11,106 bases of DNA, taken from the NCBI GenBank assembly GCA_030746295.1, contig JASLMY010000170.1:1-11106 (forward strand), in the 5' to 3' direction. The notes beneath the pieces are model-generated. The model was not told where the DNA came from, ran no database searches, and worked only from the letters and a program-made list of their open reading frames with translations. Position 1 is the stretch's first letter. Each line of letters starts with the position of its first letter. The position numbers and the translations under genes were made by a program. This DNA comes from Alphaproteobacteria bacterium. GTDB lineage: Bacteria; Pseudomonadota; Alphaproteobacteria; GCA-2731375. Shown in pieces: positions 6,674 to 11,106 of this stretch.

Positions 6674-6700
6674 TCCCGTACTAGGCACGACGGGAGTATA
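6674..6700 (-). promoter_or_regulatory. Candidate promoter -10 and leader hairpin of the cyclic-nucleotide-fold gene
   Basis: On the minus strand TATACT (6695-6700) lies 30 bp upstream of the ATG and resembles a sigma-70 -10 box. No clear -35 was found. Just downstream, TCCCGT (6690-6695) can pair with ACGGGA (6674-6679) around a 10-nt loop. The second arm overlaps the start of the GGGAGAGG ribosome binding site, so the leader could mask it. The remaining gap to 6878 shows nothing else I can support. Confidence 0.35.
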
Positions 6701-6878
6701 GCATGCGGTCGCTAGAAGCACCCGCGGACCCGACCCGAGCGGCCAGCCGGCCAATGCGGGGGCGAAACTGTGGCAACGAAGTCCGCGCGAGCTGGTTTGC
6801 CTGTCCGCGCGCACCTATACTGGTGGGGCCGAGCGCGACAGCCCGCGTGCCGGTTGGCCTTACCTGGTCAACGCCCTA

Positions 6879-8318
6879 CTACTCGGCCAACAGCGAGGCC
6901 GCGCCGAACAGGGTTCCGAGCGTCGGTTCGCTCACTGTGGCCTGATGCGCGATGCCGCCGACTGGGTTGCCATTGATAGTCAAGAGGTCGTTCAGCAAGG
7001 TGCAATTGCCGCAATTGGTGTGGGTGACACCGGGACCGCCGGCGCCGAAGTCGAGGAAGCCGGGACCACTGGTCGGGAAGGTCGTCGTCTGCGAGATGGC
7101 CCCGGTCGCACCCGTGATGAACAGGATGCCTCCTGCCGAGATCGTATAAGTCTTGGTCGAGAGGTCGGCCGTGAACATGTAGTTGTAGGTGCCGAGTACC
7201 GGCAGTCCCGACAGACTTGGGATCTCGAGCGCGCCGCCAGTGGTGTTACCGGTGAAGGAGACCAGGGCGGCATTGACCAACGGCAGGCCGGTTGCCGAGG
7301 CACTGACGGTGCCGTTGTTGATCATGTTGACCGCGGCCAGGTCCGACACTTCCTGCCCGAGGTTGTTGAAGATCCCGAACCCGCCATGGCAGCAGAAGCC
7401 GCCGCCGGACGCCGCATCCTCCAGGTCACTGTCGTCCGTGACCGTGTCGAGGGCCGCGATTGTGGTCGCCACGTCCTGCACAATGGTGGCGGCCTGGCCC
7501 GCGGCCGCGGCGTGCTGGCCGGCCGCTTTCGTCGCCGTCTCGTCGGATTCGAGCCGCACATCGGTCGGTGGCGGCGCACCCGCCTGTCCGGCGCGCAGGG
7601 CGGCGGCGTTCAAGCGGTTGTTGATCTGAACGATGGCGGCGAGATCGATCGGGCCCGGAACGGTCGGCGGTTGCCCGGGTCGCACGATGGTCCCCCAACC
7701 TGTACGCGCCACGGTCACCGATTTCCCCGCCGAGGCGACGGTGATCTCGCCCGGCTTGGCGTTCGAGTTGTTCTTCACGCCTGGCCCGGCGAGGACGATC
7801 GTCTCCTCTTGCAGGTTGCCCGTCGCGTCGCGGACCTCGTCACGCAGGACGATCGTGCCGCGAATGCCGATGACCGAGATCTGCGTTTGAATCTGGGCCC
7901 GGTCGGTCCCCAGCCTGCCAATCCCGCCCGAGACGTAACGGAAGGTGCCGCGCGTGACTTTAGCCAACAGCTTGCCCTGGTTGGCCGCCGGGTCGTAGAC
8001 GAACTCGTCGATCACGACCTCGCTGTTGGGACCGACGGTGAAGCTGCTCTCGTCCAGCAGCAGCAGTTGCGCCCGGCTGTCGGCGGCGCTCTTGATCTGG
8101 TCCTGCATGAAGACGTCATTGCCGACCACCAGCGGCGTGCTGGCGGCGGGTTTGGCCGCGGGCGTTCGCGACACGTCGCCGTTCACGGCTGCCGACACGC
8201 CGGCGCGAGAGGGTTGGGCCGCGGTCTCGTTCAAGAGGGCAGGGGCCGTTGCACAGAGCAGGGCGGTGATGCCCACCGCCATCCGCTTCGTCAGCCTATT
8301 CCGCGATTCAGTCATCAT
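6879..8318 (-). CDS. Exported FecR-domain protein with beta-rich C-terminal domain
   Basis: The 479-residue product starts with a signal peptide: basic RNRLTKR (6-12), hydrophobic MAVGITALLCATAPALL (13-29), likely cleavage near ETAAQ (31-35). A FecR domain follows at about 66-155, with DVFMQDQIKSAADSRAQLLL, GPNSEVVIDEFVYDP and SVIGIRGT. FecR domains bind or scaffold at the cell surface or periplasm and are not all iron regulators; here there is no transmembrane anti-sigma region and no sigma factor nearby. An Ala/Thr-rich linker (about 235-300) leads to a Gly/Thr-rich beta-like C-terminus with Cys309-Cys310 and Cys436-Cys439. The segment GTYNYMFTADLSTKTYTI (376-393) is barrel-strand-like. Start ATG 8318 (a second ATG is at 8315) follows GGGTGGA and gives a sound signal peptide. 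A GTG at 8360 overlapping the upstream stop as GTGA is the alternative. It lies 38 bp after the TPR-barrel gene, on the same strand. Confidence 0.82.
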   Translation of the reverse strand: MMTESRNRLTKRMAVGITALLCATAPALLNETAAQPSRAGVSAAVNGDVSRTPAAKPAASTPLVVGNDVFMQDQIKSAADSRAQLLLLDESSFTVGPNSEVVIDEFVYDPAANQGKLLAKVTRGTFRYVSGGIGRLGTDRAQIQTQISVIGIRGTIVLRDEVRDATGNLQEETIVLAGPGVKNNSNAKPGEITVASAGKSVTVARTGWGTIVRPGQPPTVPGPIDLAAIVQINNRLNAAALRAGQAGAPPPTDVRLESDETATKAAGQHAAAAGQAATIVQDVATTIAALDTVTDDSDLEDAASGGGFCCHGGFGIFNNLGQEVSDLAAVNMINNGTVSASATGLPLVNAALVSFTGNTTGGALEIPSLSGLPVLGTYNYMFTADLSTKTYTISAGGILFITGATGAISQTTTFPTSGPGFLDFGAGGPGVTHTNCGNCTLLNDLLTINGNPVGGIAHQATVSEPTLGTLFGAASLLAE

Positions 8319-8356
8319 TCCACCCGCTATTGCCCGAGGTTGCGTTCGACGTCGGC

Positions 8357-9709
8357 TCACCAGTCGAACCGTTTCGACAGCGTCAGCATGAACCTCGCGT
8401 TGTCGTACTCGAAGTTGGTGATGTTCGAAACCTGACGATATAGCTCGATCGACGGCACCAGCATCAGATCCTCCAATAGGAACGACGGCTCGGTGCCCGT
8501 GAGGCTGCGGGCGACGGAGGCGATCGGCAGCCCGTAGGCCACGCGCAGTGTCGCGAACTTGTCGCCGCGCGTCTTGGTGCTGAAGAAGAGATCCGGTGCG
8601 TCGTATTCCCGCAGGCCGACGGCGACACTACCCTGCAGGAAATGATCTCCGAACAGCAGCGTGGTGAGCGAGGCGTCGAGACGGCCGCCGGTGTACTCCT
8701 CGTAGTTCTCGTCCGCCATCTTCCTGGTGAAGGTGCCCGTTCCCTTCGCCAGCAGGGTCGGCAGAATGGTGTAGTCGAAGCCGGCGCCCGCATCGATCCG
8801 GAAACCTGTACGCTCGTGCGCCAGCGCGCTTTCGGCGATGCCGTCGAAGTCCTCATACGTGAAGCCCGCCGTGCCGCGGAGCTTGAGGTCCTTGTTGATG
8901 CGGCGGCTGACGGCGACGTCCGGTCCGATCGACTTGTAGAAAGGCTCGTGCGAGAGCTGCAGCCAGCTCAACCTCAGGCTCGGCTCCAGATCGCCCCAGC
9001 TGAAGTGGTGTGCCGAGCCGATCTTGCCGGCGATCAGCTTGGTGCTCTGGCTGTCTTCCTCGATCTGCTCGCGGCCGTAGAGGGTCAGCTCGCCGACCAG
9101 CTCGCTCTCGATCTGCAAGCCGAGGTCGTGGCTCGCCCCCAGTGTGCCCCGGGCGAAGAAGCCGAAGTCGTCCTCGGCGCCGGCGACGGGGAAGTTGATG
9201 TTCGCCACCGTCACCATTTCCGAGGCCGGTGCCGAAGTGATGTTGGTGTCGTACTGCGCGCCGAGGCTGGCGATGGCGTAGAAGCGGGTCCGCCGGCGGC
9301 GGCGTTCGATCAAGGCCAGGTACTTCTCGACCTCGGCCTTCAACTCGGCCGGCAGCTTGTCGGTGGCGATCCGCTTCAGCTCGGTTTCCGATTCCAAGTA
9401 ATTGTCGAGGCGATACAGGATGATCGCGTAGAAGAGCCTGATGTCCTGCAACTGCGGATGGGCGATCAGGATGCGCTCCAAGGTCACGGCGGCACCAGTC
9501 AAGTCGCCCGCCGCTACCTGTTGGCGGGCGTATCGGAAGTTGAGCCGGATGTCGCCCGGATTGGCCAACACCTCTTCGAAGGTTACGGGCGCCGCCTTGG
9601 CCCCGCCGCTCTGCGCCATCGCGGCCGAGCCCCCGGCCAGCAAGGCCAGAACGCCGCAGTTGATCAAGAATGCCCGGGCGATCTTCGTCGCCGAGAACCT
9701 ACCCATCAT
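8357..9709 (-). CDS. Exported TPR protein with outer-membrane beta-barrel, Slam/DUF560-like
   Basis: The 450-residue product has a signal peptide (positive FSATKIAR, hydrophobic core, AxA-type site SAAMA|Q near residue 32). A helical TPR-like region (about 50-135) includes RYARQQVAAGDLTGAAVTLERIL. From about 141 onward alternating strands typical of a porin-type barrel begin at RRRRTRFYAIASLGAQYDTNIT and run to a C-terminal FDW, an aromatic end as expected for outer-membrane proteins. TPR followed by a barrel is the architecture of surface lipoprotein assembly modifiers (Slam, DUF560/PF04575), which move cargo across the outer membrane. The match is by architecture and a few strand motifs, so another TPR-barrel family is possible. 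Start ATG 9709 (or 9706) follows GAGGGG; upstream in-frame TTG 9853 would put ~48 residues before the signal peptide. In the 266 bp upstream I found no convincing promoter. Confidence 0.7.
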   Translation of the reverse strand: MMGRFSATKIARAFLINCGVLALLAGGSAAMAQSGGAKAAPVTFEEVLANPGDIRLNFRYARQQVAAGDLTGAAVTLERILIAHPQLQDIRLFYAIILYRLDNYLESETELKRIATDKLPAELKAEVEKYLALIERRRRRTRFYAIASLGAQYDTNITSAPASEMVTVANINFPVAGAEDDFGFFARGTLGASHDLGLQIESELVGELTLYGREQIEEDSQSTKLIAGKIGSAHHFSWGDLEPSLRLSWLQLSHEPFYKSIGPDVAVSRRINKDLKLRGTAGFTYEDFDGIAESALAHERTGFRIDAGAGFDYTILPTLLAKGTGTFTRKMADENYEEYTGGRLDASLTTLLFGDHFLQGSVAVGLREYDAPDLFFSTKTRGDKFATLRVAYGLPIASVARSLTGTEPSFLLEDLMLVPSIELYRQVSNITNFEYDNARFMLTLSKRFDW

Positions 9710-9975
9710 GCTGCCCCTCACCGCGAAGCGATTGATGTCGTTGCTTACCGATTCGGCTTGGCCCGGCCACGTCTCGGCCCGCCACCGAGAAACGCCAAAA
9801 TCTGACGTATCTTCACCGGTCAACCCCTTCGAGAGCCGGATCGAGCACGACAAATATCCATCACCTCACCACTACTATATCTCGGCATTGCAAGCAACCG
9901 AGGGCCCATAGTTGCTGCCAATACGACGTCTTAATCTCGAAACACTGTGACAAACATGATACTTGGCAATTGGAC

Positions 9976-10806
9976 CTATTTTAGTGCGAAGACTTTGACG
10001 CTGGCAGCGTATTTGTTGATGTCGAAGTCGAGCCGACCGACGGCCGCGCCAGGTGTCGCTCCATCCCGGCCACAACAAGCGGTATCGCTGCCGCCGGCTT
10101 CGAGATCGGCCGCCTCGTTCTCGCGATAGAGGTTGAGATCCGCTCCGCTGTCGACGACCTGGATGGCAGTGAAGCCCGCGGCGGCGAGCATCGCCTCGTA
10201 TTCCGCGATCGTCAGCGCACCGTCGATACAGCCCGTGCAGGCCTCGGCGATGCCGACCAAGTCCGGCGGCAGCGCTTTCTTCAAGGCGATATCGCTGATC
10301 GCCAGTCGGCCGCCCGGTCTCAGGACACGAAGGATCTCGGCGAACGCCTTCGGCTTGTCGGGAACCAAGACCATGACGCAGTTGGAGATGACGCAATCGA
10401 CGCTGTTGTCGGCAAGCGGCAAGGCTTCGATCTCCGCCAGGTGGAAATCGACGTTTCGCACGTCGAGCTTGTCCGCATTCCGCTCTGCCAGGCGGACCAT
10501 GTCGGCAGTCATGTCGACGCCGATCGCGCGGCCCCTCGGACCGACCTTGCGGGCCGCCAAGAAGACGTCGAGGCCGCCACCGCTGCCGAGATCGACCACC
10601 GTCTCGCCTTCGCGAAGACTGGCCATCGCGGTCGGATTGCCGCAGCCGACGCCCAGATTGGCCTCGGCAGGAATGCTCGACAGATCGTCGTCGGTGTATC
10701 CGAACGCCCTAGCGAGCGCGCGCGTTTTCTCATCGTCGCTGCCGAGGCCGCGGCGGGCGATTTCGCCGTATCTTTCGCTGACCGCCGCTTTCGTATCGCT
10801 GTCCAT
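9976..10806 (-). CDS. arsM: Arsenite S-adenosylmethionine methyltransferase
   Basis: ArsM methylates As(III) using SAM and reduced thiols, giving methylated, partly volatile arsenicals; it acts in the cytosol. The 276-residue protein has the SAM-binding motif VVDLGSGGGLD (70-80), GVDMT (96-100), and ISDIALKKALPP (170-181). Three Cys matching the As(III)-binding set are present: Cys55 in NLGVGCGNPTA, Cys143 in SNCV, and Cys193 in TGCIDGAL. A further Cys244-Cys245 pair lies near the C-terminus. Length is in the usual bacterial range. The chosen ATG (10806) precedes the family-like SERYGEIARRG; the frame runs upstream to a TTG at 10887, but the extra residues look unlike ArsM. Its ribosome site (GGGG, 2 nt away) is poor. 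No arsR, arsB or arsC is in the window, so regulation is unknown. Confidence 0.88.
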   Translation of the reverse strand: MDSDTKAAVSERYGEIARRGLGSDDEKTRALARAFGYTDDDLSSIPAEANLGVGCGNPTAMASLREGETVVDLGSGGGLDVFLAARKVGPRGRAIGVDMTADMVRLAERNADKLDVRNVDFHLAEIEALPLADNSVDCVISNCVMVLVPDKPKAFAEILRVLRPGGRLAISDIALKKALPPDLVGIAEACTGCIDGALTIAEYEAMLAAAGFTAIQVVDSGADLNLYRENEAADLEAGGSDTACCGRDGATPGAAVGRLDFDINKYAASVKVFALK

Positions 10807-10998
10807 CGCCCCAGCCGTCCGACCATCATCCACCGGCCCGCGATCCGTAGCCGTCACGATGCCCTCGCCGATCTCGCACCCTCGCAAGCCCAGCTACGAT
10901 CAGTGCCACAAAAGACCAAAGAGAGACCCAGCGGGCCACAAGGCCCCTCCGACTCCCCCGGTCGACCGCCAAACTGGGTTGAATGGCGGGTCTTACAA

Positions 10999-11106
10999 AT
11001 GATTGAAATCAAGGGTCCGGCCATTGCTGCCCGCTGCTGTCGTCGATGCGCGAACCGATTCTTGGATCCATTCACAGTTGAGGCGCGATACCGAGAATGC
11101 TACGGC
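10999..11106 (+). CDS. Possible small Cys-rich protein, partial at right edge
   Basis: An ATG at 10999 opens a frame with no stop to the window end (36 codons). The predicted peptide begins MIEIKGPAIAARCC and contains CRRCANRF and RYRECYG. A CxxC followed by another Cys after ~16 residues resembles a small zinc-knuckle (CRRCG-F...RYC-type). GGCGGG lies about 8 nt upstream as a possible ribosome site. It would be divergent from arsM. The frame is short and the evidence thin; it may be chance. The 192 bp between it and the arsM start hold only a short GGGCC/GGCCC hairpin. Confidence 0.25.
   Translation, partial: MIEIKGPAIAARCCRRCANRFLDPFTVEARYRECYG

Noticed and set aside
6945..8435. 496-codon plus-strand open frame opposite the FecR-domain gene
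   Set aside because: It is a mirror of the FecR frame, without recognisable domains or a convincing start. The minus-strand frame has a signal peptide and FecR motifs.
8642..9805. 387-codon plus-strand open frame opposite the TPR-barrel gene
   Set aside because: Antisense artefact of high GC; composition is rich in Arg, Gly, Asp and Val without motif, and the opposite frame is a credible outer-membrane protein.
9710..9975. Promoter for the TPR-barrel gene using TATAGT (near 9873-9880) with TTGCTT upstream
   Set aside because: The hexamers are only 12 bp apart; no properly spaced pair was found.
10133..11002. 289-codon plus-strand open frame opposite arsM
   Set aside because: Ser/Arg/Pro-rich shadow of the arsM frame; arsM carries clear SAM and Cys motifs.
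10854..11075. 73-codon minus-strand open frame upstream of arsM
   Set aside because: No motif; it overlaps the possible arsM leader and is rich in Arg, Gly and Ser.

Overview
The window is high-GC bacterial DNA, most likely from an alphaproteobacterium. The gene families suggest this (a large patatin-related protein, a LOG-family protein, a FecR-domain protein paired with a TPR/outer-membrane-barrel protein), as do the base composition and the strong antisense open frames. I cannot name a genus from sequence alone.

Left edge (1-1895): an accessory region. It opens with what looks like the end of an IS21-type insertion sequence abutting the C-terminal half of a type I restriction subunit R (hsdR), whose nuclease and first helicase motifs are missing. 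After hsdR come about 250 bp without a recognisable gene, carrying three AGCGTACCC repeats, a strong intrinsic terminator, and then a complete tRNA-Asn(GTT) on the minus strand. The 3' end of the tRNA faces the restriction gene fragment. This is the usual layout of the edge of an island integrated at a tRNA.

Middle (1896-6665): a flavin reductase-like gene on the plus strand converges on a minus-strand series: an 807-residue patatin-like phospholipase-family protein, a LOG/TIGR00730-type nucleotide hydrolase, and a single-domain cyclic-nucleotide-binding-fold protein. The gap between the LOG gene and the cyclic-nucleotide-fold gene holds two long hairpins side by side. A perfect 11-bp direct repeat with a 21-bp period lies upstream of the patatin gene.

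Right (6666-11106): two closely spaced minus-strand genes. The first encodes an exported TPR protein with a predicted outer-membrane beta-barrel, resembling surface lipoprotein assembly modifier (Slam/DUF560) proteins. The second encodes an exported FecR-domain protein with a beta-rich, cysteine-containing C-terminal part. They could form an outer-membrane translocator and its substrate, which is the most interesting idea in the window. Upstream lies arsM (arsenite methyltransferase, minus strand). A possible small Cys-rich plus-strand frame runs off the right edge.

No CRISPR array, rRNA or riboswitch was seen. Only the TPR-barrel/FecR pair looks like a firm operon. The other minus-strand genes are separated by gaps of roughly 130 to 290 bp that hold candidate regulatory structures.
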